Assembly: GCF_040939455.1 (NCBI RefSeq)
Contig: NC_134113.1
Coordinates: forward strand, 15,610,501-15,674,500
DNA from: Microcebus murinus
Lineage: Eukaryota > Chordata > Mammalia > Primates > Cheirogaleidae
Length of the DNA: 64,000 bases
Direction of reading: 5' to 3'
The position numbers and the translations under genes are program-made. Each line of letters begins with the position of its first letter. The first letter of the stretch is position 1. Shown piece after piece: positions 48,646 to 61,350 of the stretch. The notes beneath the pieces were generated by a model. That model searched no databases and was not told where the DNA came from. It saw only the letters and a program-made list of their open reading frames with translations.

Positions 48646-49424
48646 CCATCATAACCCTATTTTGACAAATATTCACTCTTCCATCCTCCCTTTTAGCTAC
48701 AAATGATAGAGTTCTGGACAAAAATAAATAAATAAACAAAGTAAAATAAGTCTGTTAGGGGTTTCTGGGAAAGATTTTGTTGTTTTCTGATAAAAGAGAG
48801 ATATACAAGAAGAAAGCCAACTGGTACCTTCTCCTGCTCCATGTTCCTGTCTTAAATGTGGACCTGATGCCTGGACCCGCAGCAGCCACCTTGCGATTAT
48901 GAGTTACTAACATGAGGACAAAACACTAACAACCTTGGGAGGTCAGCAGAATGATCTAAACAGCCTGGGCTGGGTCCTTGATGATACTGAGCTGTTGAAT
49001 AAACTCTGGAACCTACCTCCTACCTCCCATCTTTGGTTAAATAAAATAATAACTATCTACATCATTTAAACCACAGTCATGTTTCTGTCTCTCACGATCC
49101 AAGGCATTCTTAACATGCTAAATGTCAGGGGTTTTTGTCCTCTTAATTACTTTTTAAAACGTCAATGATTTCCTGTGTCAAGCACTGAGGTTACAACGGT
49201 GAACCACAAAACATTCCTGCCTTCTTGGGGCTTTTAGTCTAGTGAAAGAGATGACAAGGCACGACCAAATATTGACACACCCAGTCACCGCTGAGAGGGG
49301 AGGATGAGCTCTACTATTGGTGTTCCTATAGAAAATTATAAAATTTCCAAAGGCAAGTCTTTGAAACATGAGGGTTCATTACTTTCTCAGAGGCAGAGGA
49401 GTGCAAAGACTAAAAGACTGTTGA
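48646..49424. other. Mostly unassigned
   Basis: 49170-49260 has weak resemblance to the unresolved repeat family (gtcaagcactgaggttacaa, ggggcttttagtctagtgaa). No exon. Confidence 0.4.
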
Positions 49425-49650
49425 AAGGCAGATATGCAGACCCGAGTTCAAATCCCAGCTCTACCACTTACCAGCTGTGTGACTTTGGGCAAGATTCTTA
49501 ACCCCTTTGAGCTTCATTTTCTACATATGTTTTATATGAGCTTTAAAACTAAAGCTCATAATAATAAGCTACCTCCTTGGACTATTGCAAGAAAGAAATG
49601 AGATCATGGAATTAAAGCACTTCTCATTACTTAATAAATGATAGCCATAT
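49425..49650 (+). mobile_element. MIR SINE
   Basis: Contains cagacccgagttcaaatccc, agctctaccacttaccagct, gtgtgactttgggcaagatt and attacttaataaatgatag. Confidence 0.88.
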
Positions 49651-50089
49651 ATACATGTTAACTATAAATATATACATGTATAAAATTGTGCTTAACAATA
49701 TATCCTTAGAAAAAAAAGACTGAAAGGAAACACACAAAAACACCAAGAGTGGTTATCTCTACACAGTGGGATTAGAGGCAATTATTTTCTTTCATCATAT
49801 CTTTTTTCCAAAAATACATACATATAACTTTTACAGTTTGGAAACATACTTTTAAAAATGTAATCTTTGTGTTCTAAAAATAAATGCAGAATGTGAACTG
49901 AAACTTCTTTATTCTTTTATCCAGACAAGATTCAGGCCAGCATTCTAGATCCAGCACTGGCGTAGAGTTCCTGTGTAGTCTTAGGAAGTCACTGCACCTC
50001 CCTATGTCTGAATGTCCTTGTCTAAGAGTTGTTGACAAGCACTTCCAGCCAGACTTCCAGTTCTTTTCATGATAAGGTAGCTTGCACTG
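49651..50089. other. Unassigned, AT-rich at its start
   Basis: Opens with an AT-rich near-palindromic patch (atatatacatgttaactata, then aatatatacatgtataaaa). The rest is possibly the outermost part of the L1 that follows. Confidence 0.35.
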
Positions 50090-50824
50090 GATTAACTCCC
50101 CCACCGAAAAGGATCATAAGAGCTGGATAAAATATATCAACAACTGTTTGGAGGCAGTAGAGAGCAATAAACACAGATTGGACTGGAGGAGCTACAAGCC
50201 TTGAGAGAAAGGAAGCACAGGAAGTAAGCCCCACGTTCACCTTGGCTTTTTCCCTGAGGATCTTTCCAAATTATTACAGTGGGAAATAGAACCCAAAGAG
50301 CATAGCCTATTCAGCTGAGAAGAGTTTGGGGATGACAGAATAGCTAAGATTTGAGAAGCAAAATTCCAGAAAAAAGAGAACTACAAAGAAGGAGACAAAC
50401 GAACCTGTATTCATATTCCCCTCAAGTCCTTAGCCCACTCCTAAGTTGTATAGACAGAGAGTGAGAAACCAAGAAACAGAGGAAAACAGTAGTGTAGAGG
50501 CTCAAGAGCCAATCATTGATTACTTAGGGTTGGAATTCAAGCTGGGTCAAGGTAAAGAGAACTTGGTGAACACCTAGGACTTTCATTTGTGAACCCAGAA
50601 GGGCCATGCTTTAGGAATCAAGACCACAGCCTAGTAGTTTGAACAAAAACTGAAATAGACTATACTTAACCAAGGCTTGACAGGATCAAGGAGATCTTCT
50701 GGTTCTCTATCTGCCAAGAACAGAACATAACACTTACTAGAGAACATTAACATCATTCACTTAAAGGCTCTTCAACTTTGCAACCATAATGTCCAGCATC
50801 GGATCCAAAGCTATAAGGCATTAC

Positions 50825-50825
<1 letters not shown>

Positions 50826-50853
<28 letters not shown>
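50826..50853. repeat. A homopolymer run
   Basis: 28 consecutive A bases inside L1-A. Expected to vary in length. Confidence 0.95.
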
Positions 50854-50857
<4 letters not shown>

Positions 50858-52159
50858 GAAAAAACTGAAATCCAAGAAAAAAAAAAACCAGATAATATAA
50901 ATAGATCCAAAGGTGATTTAGATATTAGAGTTATCAGACAGGGACTTTAAAATAACTATGGTTAATATGTTCAAGGAGAGGGGAAAAGATGGTCAAAATA
51001 TGGACAAAACAGATGAAAATGGAGAGTATCCATTGAAATTTGGAAGCTACAAAAAGAAAGTAAAGGGACCACCTACCATAGAAAAATACAATAACTGAAA
51101 TTAAGATCACTTGGATAGGCTCAGTACCAGACTGGACATGATAGAAAATGGGAATTGAGAACTGGAAGGCAGGTCAATACAAAATATCAAACTAAGGTAG
51201 AAAAGGAGAAAAATGGACAAACCAGAGAAAAACATAGAAACATCTGAGGTACACTCAAAGGTCTAACATTCATGTAACTGGAGTTCCAGAAAGAGATGAG
51301 AAAGGGAGTAAGGAAGAAAAAATATTTGAAGTGACAATGGCCAAGATATCTACAAATCTGATGAAAGACAACCCAAAGATTCAAGAAGCTCAATGATCCC
51401 CAAGAAGAATAAATACAAGAAGACCATATCTATGTACATTAGAGTCAGACTACTGAAAACCAACAGGAAAAAAAATTTTAAAGCAGTCAGAGACAAAAAA
51501 ACTTCTAGATGACAACATAAAAAAATCTTTATAACCTTGAGGTAGGCAAGAATGTTTTAATAGGACACAAAAACACTAAGAGAAAAACATTGATAAATTG
51601 AACTTTATTAGAATTAAAAACTTCTGTTCATCAAAAGTTACCATTAACAGAATAAAAAGGCAAGCCACAAACCAAGAGAAGATATTTACAATACTTTTAC
51701 CTGGCAAATATCTCCTGTTCAGGATATAGAAACAACTCTTACAAACCCTTAAGGAGAAAACAACATAATTTTTAAAAAACACTCAGGCAAAAGACCTCAA
51801 CAGGTAGTTCACAAAAGATATACAAATGCCCAATCAGCATATAAGATACTATACTCATTAGTTATCAGGAAAAATGCAAATTAAAACCACAATGACATAC
51901 ACTATACTTACTCATGAAAATGGCTAATATTAAAAGAAATGGCTATCCCAAATATTGGCAAAGAAGTGAAATAACCGAAACTTTCGTAAATTGCTGACAG
52001 GAGTCTAAATTGGTACAACCACTTTAGAAGGCTGTTTGGCAGTATCTGATAAAACTAAATATACATATACCTTATGATCTAGCAATTCTACTCCTGGGAA
52101 CATATTAATATTAACAGAAATGAGTGTTCATGTCTACCAAACTTTATGCAAGAATGTTT

Positions 52160-52379
52160 GGCCTGACACAGTGGCTCATACCTGTCATCCTAGCACTTTG
52201 GGAGGCTGAGGTGGGAGAATCACTTGAGGCCAGTAGTTTGAGACCAGCACATACAACATAGTGAGACCCTGTCTCTAAAAGGAACAATTAGCTGGGCATT
52301 GTGGCACATGGCTATAATCCTAGCTACTGTACTTCAACCTCCAACAGAGTGAGACTCTGTCTCTCAAAATAAAGACATA
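52160..52379 (+). mobile_element. Alu SINE with deleted right monomer, inside L1-A
   Basis: Starts ggcctgacacagtggctcat. Most of the right monomer is missing (cctagctactgtacttcaac joins distant parts). Target duplication caagaatgtt at 52149-52158 and 52380-52389. Confidence 0.92.
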
Positions 52380-52650
52380 CAAGAATGTTCAGTGCAGCAC
52401 AAATCCTTCTCAAACTCTTTACAAAAAATGGAGATAACACTTCCAAACTCATTCTATGAGACCAGGATTACCATACCAAAGCCAGACAAAGACACTACAA
52501 GCAAAGAAAACTATAGATAGATATCCCTTATGAATATTGATGCAAAAATCCTCAACAAAATACTAGCAAACAGAATTCAACAGCATATTAAAAGGATTAT
52601 ATACCATGACCAAGTGAGATATGTTCCTTGGATGCAAAGATGGTCTAACA

Positions 52651-53114
52651 CTGTGGTCCCCAATTTCTGGACTGCAGACTGGTACTTGTCCGTGGCTTGT
52701 TAGGAACCAGGCCACATAGCAGGAGGTGAGTGGCAGGTGAGCAAGCAAAGCTTTATCTGTATTTACAGCCTCTCCCCATAGCTCACATCATCACGTGAGC
52801 TCCGCCTCCTGTCAAATCAGCAGCAGCATTAGATTCTCATAGAAGTATGAACCCTATTGTACTGTGTGTGGAAGGGATCTAGGTCGCAGGCTCCTTATGA
52901 GAATCTAGTGCCTGATGATCTGAAGTGGAGCTGAGGAGGTGAAGCTAGCTCTGAGGAGTGGCTGAAAATACAGATTATCATTAGCAGAGAGGTTTGACAG
53001 CACAATAAATATCTTGTGCTTGAATCAACCAAAACCATCTCAACTCCCTGGGCCATGAAAAAATTGTCTTCCATGAAACTGGTCCCTGGTGCTGAAAAGG
53101 TTGGGGGACCGCTG
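52651..53114. mobile_element. Non-autonomous hAT DNA transposon inside L1-B
   Basis: Opens ctgtggtccccaatttctgg and closes aggttgggggaccgctg, so the ends are inverted repeats. Exact 8-base target duplication gtctaaca at 52643-52650 and 53115-53122, diagnostic of hAT elements. L1 sequence joins perfectly when element and one duplicate are removed. No transposase frame. Family not named with confidence. Confidence 0.93.
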
Positions 53115-55369
53115 GTCTAACATACAAAATCAATTAACGTAATGTGCCACATTAACAAAAGGAAGGGGAAAAACCACATGATCATCTGAAATGATACAGA
53201 AAAAACATACGAAAATTCAACATCCTCTCATGATATAAACACTCAGTAAACTAGGAATAGAAGAAAACTAACTCAACATAATAAAGGCCATATATAAAAC
53301 CACAACTAACATCATATTCGATGGTAAAAGGCTGAAAGCTTTTCCTTTAAGATCAGGAGCAAGATAAGACTGCCTGCCTTCACCCCTCCTATTCAACATA
53401 GTACTGGAAGTCCTAGCCAGAACAATTCGGCAAGAAAAAGAGACAAAAGGATTCCGAATTGGTAACAAAGAAGTTCACAGATGACATGATCTTATATGTA
53501 GAAAATCCCAAAGATTCCATATATACCCCTCACACACAAACTATTAGAACTAAGAAATGAATTTAGCAAAGTTACAGGATACAAAATCAATACACAAAAA
53601 TCAGCTGCATTTCTATACACTAACAATAAACAATCTGAAAAGGAAGTGAAGAAAATAATTTCATTATAATAGCATCAAAAAAGAATAAAATACTTAGGAA
53701 TAAACTTCACCAAGGAGGTAAAACACCTATACATTGAAAACTATAAAATGCAGCTGAAAGAAACTAAAGACACCAATAAATGGAAAGATATCCTGTGTTC
53801 ATGGATTGGAAGACTTAACACTAAGATTTTAAAACTACCCAAAGTGATCTACACATTCAATGTAATCCCATCAAAACCCCAGTGGCATTTTTTGCAGAAA
53901 TAGAAAAACCCATTCTAAAATTCATTTGCAATCTCAAGGGACCTTGAATAGCCAAAACAATCTTGAAAACAAAGAACAACATTAGAGATCATGAATTTCA
54001 AAACTTACACTACAAAGCTACAGTATGGCTCTGGCATAAAGACAGACATACAGACCAATGGAATAAGTGGAAAGTCCAGAAATAAACCCTTTCATATATG
54101 ATCAAATGGCTTTTGACAAAGCTGCCAAGACCATTCAATGGAGAAAGAACAGTGTTTTCAACAAATGATGCTGGGGGGACTGGATATCTACATGCAAAAG
54201 AATGAAGCTGGACCCCTACCGAACACCAAATACAAATATTAACTCAAAATAAGTCAAGACCTAAATGTAAGGCCTAAAACTATGACACTCTCAGAAGAAA
54301 ATATAGGGCAAAAGCTTTAGAACATTGGATTTGACAATAATTTCTTGGATATGACACCAAAGGCACAGGCAACAAAAGAAAAAATAGGTAAATTAGACTA
54401 CATCAAAATAAAAAAAATTCTGTGCATTAAAGAACACAATCAACAGAATGAAAAGGCAACACAAGGAATGGGAGAAAATATTTGTACATCATGTAACAGA
54501 TAAGTGATTAGTATTCAGAATATATAAAGAACTCCTACAATTTAACAACAAAAAACAACCTGATTTTAAAATGGGCAAAGGAGTTAGACATCTCTCCAAA
54601 TAAGATATACAAATAGTCAAAAGCACATGAAAAAATGCTAAACATCACTAATCATTAGGGAAATGCAAATCAAAACCACAATGAGATACCACTTCACACT
54701 CATTAGGATGGCCATTATCAAAGCAACAAAAAACAGCAAGTGACAGAAAGGACGTGGAGAAATTAGAACTTCTGTGCATCACTAGTGGGAATGTAAAATG
54801 GTGCAGCCACCATGAAAAACTCTTTTGCAATTTCTCAAAAAATTAAACAGATTTACCAGATGATACAGCAATCCCCCTTCTGGGTACATAGCCAAAAGAA
54901 TTGGAAACAGAGACTTGAGCAAATATTTGTACACCCATGTTCATAGTGAATGGATGAAGAAATTGTGTCATAGCCATACTATGGAATATTATTCAGCCTT
55001 AAAAAGGAAGGAAATTCTGACACATGCTGCAACATGGCTTAACCTTGAAGGCATTATACTAAGTGAATTAAGCTAGTCACAAAAAGACAAATACTTTATG
55101 ATTCCACTTATATGAGATACTGAGAACAGTCAAATTCCCTCCTAGAGGCAGGAAGTAGAATAGTCATTGCCAGAGACTGATGGAAAAGGGAATGAAGTGT
55201 TATTGTTTAATTGGTACAGTTTAAGTTTGGGAAGAAGAAAAAAGTTTTGGAGATGGATGGCGGTAATGGTTGCACAACAAGGTGACTGTACTTAATGTCA
55301 CCAAACTGTACATTTAAAATGGTAAATTTTATGTTTATGTATATTTTACCAAAATAAAATAAAACTTTT

Positions 55370-55675
<306 letters not shown>

Positions 55676-56175
55676 ATAAAACTTTTTAAAAAGAATGTTC
55701 AGAGATGCTTTATTCCTAATAGTCAAAAATTTGAAACAACTTAAGTATAGATCGACACTTAGATGGAGAGGTAAATTGTGGTATATTCATTCATTCATAC
55801 AGTGAAATAAAATAAAGCAATGAAAAAGCAAGAACTACTGTTACATACAACATGGATAGATCTCACAGACATTATGCTGAGTGAAAAAAGTTACATAAAT
55901 AGCTTTATGTTACAAAAGAATACAGAGTCTACGTTTCCATTTATATGAAGTTTTGCAGACAGGCAAAACAAATCTACAGTAATAAAAGTCAGGACAGTGG
56001 TTATCAACAGGAAGGAGACAAGAGGAAGCCTCCTGGGGGGCTAAAAATGTTCTATTTCTTTTTCTGGGTGGTGATTACACACATAGATACAATACATAAA
56101 AAAAATCTCATCAAACTGTTCACATAAGATTTGTGTGCTTTATGTTCAATTTATGTCAATTTTGTAAAATGACAT

Positions 56176-56949
56176 AAATGGTGATGATAGAATGGCAACG
56201 CCAGAAGGGGCTATGGAAGGAAGCTGTTCAGCATGTCTAACCAACATCCTAGGGGATTGTGGAGTGAGCGGTTTTGGGCTCATGCTTTGAAAAAACTCAA
56301 CTAAGGGGGTGTGTTTTACCAGCCAAACGGGAAAGACACTTCTGATCCTTCTGGAAATAACATTTATAATAAGCTGTCCACCCTCTTTTTAGTGCTAGAG
56401 GGGCAAATGCAAGTGCCAAGTAGTCTTCTGCTCCTAAGTGTAAGGAACCCAGCAGCTCCAGTTTGACATAACACAGGGCGAGGTGTAAACACAGGAGTTT
56501 ACATCTTTGAATTGACTTCGATTCTCTAGTGTCCAAGACCTGGAAGAAATTTTTGCTTTCTGATAGCAAAGATATTTCTGGCTCTAAAGCAATAATCCCG
56601 TGACACCACTACTCTAGACCCGTAACTACAGAGGACACTGAGCCACATTTGCCAGACTGGAGCATCACTCTAACAGGGTCTTTGGGGACACAGGCTACCA
56701 AGTCCACTGCCTAAGATGAATCTGTAAACAGCAAGCTTTTGCTGTGGCCTTAGTTTCCATGTCTACCTGCCTGAATTCCACTCCCTATTGTGGAATATTA
56801 TAGACAAGGCTTGGGATATTTCATAAATAGCTGAAGAGTGTCTTGTTCCAAGTGATTTGCTCCTGCCTAGGAATCTAGGGGGGCTGGCCTTCCATCAGGA
56901 CATTGGCCATGTCTAGGACGTCGTAGAAGAATGAGTTTCAAGAACTTAC
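56176..56949. other. Intron next to an RFX4 exon; no other feature
   Basis: Unique-looking sequence; nothing named. Confidence 0.5.
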
Positions 56950-57036
56950 TTTCATCATTAGAAACATTCCCCAGAGATGTGTGGCTGGAATAACGTTTGT
57001 TTTCACTTTCATTGAGACATCTTTCAATCCAGCTCT
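56950..57036 (-). CDS. RFX4: RFX4 coding exon (N-terminal region, probably coding exon 2)
   Basis: Internal coding exon of RFX4, a transcription factor that binds X-box DNA through an RFX winged-helix domain and acts in the nucleus, with known roles in brain midline and ciliary gene programmes. Read on the minus strand, a long pyrimidine run ending in TAG precedes AG-AGC-TGG, and the exon ends GAT-GAA-A followed by gtaagt. The reading frame gives [19 protein letters not shown] and then a short stretch ending SNDE, which I recognise as the RFX4 N-terminus. The exon is 87 nt. It starts with two bases completing a Glu codon and ends with one base of an Asn codon completed by the exon at 35283-35343. 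An alternative acceptor AG two bases downstream exists but would break the frame expected from the protein. This part lies before the DNA-binding domain and has no recognised fold. The initiator exon (upstream, higher coordinates) is not in the window. Confidence 0.95.
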
Positions 57037-57689
57037 CTAAAAAAAAAAGAATAAGAAAAAGAAAGTCACATAATTGCTGTGGGTGTTTGCAGAGAGACAG
57101 GAAGATCATGAATGCATTAGATTTAAATGCTCATCGACTTTCACAGGGCATCTACTGAGACTGGAATTGGATTTTACATGAAGCTCCATGTGCACCATTG
57201 CTGATGAGACTGCTGAGTAGTTTGGAGGCAAAATGACCATTTGAAACCTCATTTGAGCATTTCTCGGTCAAATTCTACTAATTCTGTAGTATTCTTAGCC
57301 CAATACTACCAACTGAGAATTATCTTACTTAGCAAAGAAGAGATATTCCTGAGAAGTAGTTTATAAAGTGAAATTTGGCCAACTGAATCACTGGTGGTGG
57401 TTGGCAAATTTGTAAATTAGCAGCACAATCCTTCCTTCAAATGAAAACAAAAAGCAGGTAAAACCCTGGAGGCTCTGGTTGAAGTGGAGAGGAAGGCAGG
57501 GAGCCTTGTAGCTCACCTCCCCTTGCCCAGTGACCCCTTGAAGGGGCTCTTCGAAGCAAAGACAAGAAAGAGAAATCAAAAGCACTATAGTAACCAAAAG
57601 ACTGTGGATTTTTAAATCAGATTTTAAAGGCTACAAATGTATTTTTCACAATGTAGTATAATGTCATTTTCTAGACCCCCATCATTCAT
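57037..57689. other. Intron upstream of the first visible RFX4 exon; no other feature
   Basis: Begins with the pyrimidine tract of the acceptor (A-rich on plus strand). Then unique-looking sequence. Confidence 0.5.
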
Positions 57690-57960
57690 TCATTTAATCA
57701 TTCATTCAAGAACATCAGCTAAGTACAGTCAGTTCTGCTATAACGCTTGTTTTGGAAACATGAATGTGTTCCAATGCAGGTGGTGTGTTAGGGAGCAATT
57801 TGAGCATAGTGCAAACTTTGTGTTTCCTTATGCTCAATTTCTTCCATAAGAAACATTCAATGAATGCAGAAAACTGCACCCAACTGAACTGAGCCCTGTA
57901 GAAATATGCAAAAAGCACACACATTCACACTTCAAAGATACTTCACACTCCCAGATACTT
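57690..57960. repeat. Possible old DNA-transposon relic, unresolved
   Basis: Contains cagttctgctataacgcttg, gaatgtgttccaatgcaggt, gtgtgttagggagcaatttg and atttcttccataagaaacat. Words of the ctataacgc / gttagggag kind recur in old mammalian repeats, but I cannot name the family. Confidence 0.35.
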
Positions 57961-58359
57961 CAGTTCAACACGTATTATGAGTCGCACCTTCTACCACTTC
58001 ATAATAATTCACATGCTGCAACCTTCCTGACATCCACTTCCAAAAGTCATCTTCAGGTCTTTTTCAGGGTGAAGTGCCATATTTATTGTACTTGTGTATT
58101 TCTTAACCATTTAACATGAGCAAAACTGATATCATTTTTATTAGTTCTCTACCTTTTTAAATGTGTCATTGACAACGTTTTTGAGTATTGTGCCTCTAAG
58201 CTTATTTTTCCAGTAAGCTCTGTGGTTTTTATTGTGTAATTCTATACAATGTGCTGATTTTTAGGAAGGCATATGGGGTGTTAGAACTTCACCTATGTCT
58301 AGGGGCTTTTGAACCATGTGGTCTTCTACTGTCTTCTTTATGATCTGGAAGCTATTTGA
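57961..58359. other. No recognised feature
   Basis: Intron sequence, AT-rich. 58115-58270 may be an old LINE fragment; not assigned. Confidence 0.4.
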
Positions 58360-58530
58360 ACACACCAGGCCCTTTCCATATGTTATCTCATTGAATCCTC
58401 ACAACAACTATCTAAAGCAAGGCTTTTAACCTCTATTTTTCCTAGAAAGCAACCAAGGCACAAAAGAATTAAGTAATGTGACTCCTCAAAATTCAAAGAG
58501 CTGAGCGAAAGATCATTAGTGAGCACCTTA
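58360..58530 (-). mobile_element. MIR SINE, reverse orientation
   Basis: Contains ccatatgttatctcattgaa, tcctcacaacaactatctaa and aaccaaggcacaaaagaatt. Confidence 0.7.
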
Positions 58531-59639
58531 GGTTACATGCTATAAAAAGAAGCCACGGCGAGGAGTGAGTTACTCAGAGAAGGGGGAAGCAGATGCTAAC
58601 AGCAGGAAGAAATGTTGGATTTTTGTTTTGTTTTGTATCTTATGTCCCAACAAACTGCTCTTCTAAAAGCTGCTTCCAAAATTGTAAATAAGTAGGGGAA
58701 AATATCCAAGGGGAGGAACAAGGGCCAGCTTGTTTAGAGGATATGGAAATCTGGTATTTCCAGGGAAATGTTGAGGAGCAAGAAATCCAAAACATTAAGA
58801 CGCTACTCCTTTCAGATATCAAATGCACAATGTAGGAACAACCCATCATGTTTTCGAAGCTAGGATGCACAAGGGGCTGTTGGTCATCACACTGTACCCA
58901 AAAGCACATAGGATTACAGATCTCCAGAATCCCTTTCAGGAGTCTCCAAAATGTCTCCACTTAGATCTTCGCACACTGTCAAGCCCTGGCACATTTTTCC
59001 TGGCAACAGCCATGGCTGATGCTGCATGGCATCTACTGCAGTTTCAGCTCCTGCCTCCACGAAGTCATACCACCAAAAGCTACGTGTATTGTTCTGGGCC
59101 AGCCCCTGGCCTTTCTAGATAGAAACATCCACACCTAGTTACTCTCATGTGCATGTGGGCACACACACACTCACACCTACACCACTATCCCCCTTTCATA
59201 AGAATTAAGGGAAACACTCTCACTCTCACCCATTTGCCTAATCCAGGATCAGGTGTATTAAAATCAGAGTCCTTAGAAGGGCCTGTTCTTGCAGGTGAGA
59301 ACCCCCGGGGACTGGCAGGACACTCTCTGAAGAATTCATGGCAACATTCTGGAGAGGAGTTGGCTCTAATAACCAGGTAAGCCAAGAGAGCACAGCACCT
59401 AGACCCACAAGAGTTCAAGAACTTTCCTGATGTCTGCACCTCTGCAACCCCGTGCTGGAGAGAGATAAAAGCAAGGGTACAGAAAAGGGAGAACGTGGGT
59501 GTCCCATGAAAAAAAAGACAGAAGATGTCTCACCCATTTCACCCACTCAGTTCTCTCTGACCCCATGGCCTATGCCTGTAGCCACTCTGCTACCCAGCTC
59601 TGCTCCCTGGGGGATCCCAGAATAAGTTTGATCTTGCTG
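58531..59639. other. No recognised feature
   Basis: Unique-looking intron. The open frames at 58640-58960 (minus) and 58823-59122 (plus) overlap, match nothing I know and lack splice sites. Confidence 0.45.
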
Positions 59640-60110
59640 GCACATGACAATAGGGAAAGACAACAATCGTGTCTCCATATTTCTTGTTGAAGTACCCCAT
59701 CGAAGAAACCCACTTGTTTCAGCTCTTTCTTGGAAGAAATTTTGTCCAGTTCTTTGCCATTCAGTTCATCTGCTTTTGGATATCTTCTAGTTAATCAGTG
59801 TTTGTGTGGACATTCACTTCCCCCAGGGTAGACTCCGAAGGTTTAGATGGTGGTCTGAGCAGTGGCAAGTACAGCAGAACCATCACTTCTGTTATTCTGG
59901 ACACTTGTGGGAGTTCTCATGCATCCAAAGCTCTGGCATTCCAGACTACGTGGATTCAACACGTAGGCTATGGGGCTTGGATTCACAGGTGCACTTTCAT
60001 CTTTGTCTTCTTCCCTAGTGGGGCCCATAGCAGTGGCATCTTCAAATCACATCCCACAAGTCAGGTTGCTTCATATGACTGGAAGGCCACTACTTACATC
60101 AACTGAAGTA
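59640..60110 (-). other. Coding-like stretch, possible degenerate processed pseudogene
   Basis: On the minus strand a 61-codon frame (59843-60028) ends in a stop. Shifted frames on the same strand then continue with protein-like composition (charged and polar runs, NPRS and MRTP words) down to about 59645. I cannot name a parent gene, and no T run marks a reverse poly(A) tail, so this is speculative. Confidence 0.2.
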
Positions 60111-60264
60111 AACTTTAAGTACTTTAAAATTATTTTTAACAACAAATTTTGGTCTTGCAGAGGTCAAGAATTACTTGACCAGAATGACACGTATACTGAA
60201 TTTTGAGTACAACACTGTGCTCTTCTACCTTATTTATTTATAGATTATATAATTTATATTAACA

Positions 60265-60490
60265 AAGGCTTCCATACTTTGAGCCCTTATTATGGTCTAG
60301 GCATTGTACAAACACATTATATACATCATCATGCTTAATCCTCATAATAAGCCTATGAGGTAGGTGCTATTAATAGGGACATTTTAGATATCAGAAAGCT
60401 AAGGCTCAGAGAGATTAAGTGACTTGCCCAAAGTCACCTGGAATGTAAGAAGAAAGACCAGCATCCAAGCTCAGGTCATAATCACAGTGC
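60265..60490 (-). mobile_element. MIR SINE, reverse orientation
   Basis: Contains gagcccttattatggtctag, catgcttaatcctcataata, gcctatgaggtaggtgctat, aaggctcagagagattaagt and gacttgcccaaagtcacctg. Confidence 0.92.
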
Positions 60491-60659
60491 TTTCTCCTAC
60501 AGTGACCTGAGCTCTCTCCGTCACGTCCCGTACAGACCCTGGAACGCAAGACCAATATTGCAGCATTGTTCTCAGTCTGCTTTGCATTAGAACTTTTGCT
60601 AAAACTCTACTTATGCATTATCCTTTTTGCTAAATTAATTTACATATTTCTTTGTCAGC

Positions 60660-60810
60660 CTTTGTCATACATAGCAGGCTTTTCAGTTTAGAACTTCAAC
60701 GTCTTCGGAATGGAGCCCATTTTAGTCTATTTCTTTTGACTCTCCACCAGTGCCTATTACAAAGTTTTTCCTGTAGCCTGGCCTCAATAAATACTACATT
60801 AGTGACACAC
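60660..60810 (+). mobile_element. L2 LINE 3' end
   Basis: Contains aatggagcccattttagtct, accagtgcctattacaaagt and cctcaataaatactacatta. Confidence 0.55.
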
Positions 60811-61089
60811 ATGTCAAAGAATGCATAGCATATAAGTAGATAGGTTCGCATGTCTATAGAATTTCCTAATCATTTTCTTTTTCACCACATGAGGCATGAA
60901 AAAGTACAACACATCAAAGACGATTTTCCAAATAAAGCAAAATTCAACACACATTTATTTTGTGCCTTCTAGAGGCAAGAAGCTATCCTAAAGAGAAGCT
61001 GTGAGTGATATAAATATGAACATGACTGCCTTCTGCCCTCTAGTTACCATCTAGAAAGCAAGGCAGGTGCTACTACTCTCCAAGCTCAC
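60811..61089. other. No recognised feature
   Basis: Intron sequence; 60950-61060 may be a weak unresolved-family fragment (acatttattttgtgccttct). Confidence 0.4.
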
Positions 61090-61200
61090 GAGTGGAGGAC
61101 CCTGTCATTTTTGTTCACCATCTTGTACTCAATGGCTGGCCCTGTGACTGGCCCCATAGATGTTGCACAATAAATATGTGTTGTTGACTGCATTACTGTT
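61090..61200 (+). mobile_element. L2 LINE 3' end
   Basis: Contains ctggccccatagatgttgca and caataaatatgtgttgttga. Confidence 0.5.
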
Positions 61201-61209
61201 TTCCTAAAA

Positions 61210-61350
61210 GTAACATCAAAGTTCCTACTGTGTGTCAGGTACTGTGCAAGGCATTTTCACATATGTTGTCTAAACTGACAACATATGAACAATGTTGTAT
61301 GGTATGTTGTAATATCTCTATTTATAGATATGGAAACCTTAGGCTTGAAG
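61210..61350 (-). mobile_element. MIR SINE fragment, reverse
   Basis: Contains ctactgtgtgtcaggtactg, tgcaaggcattttcacatat and atttatagatatggaaacct. Confidence 0.6.
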
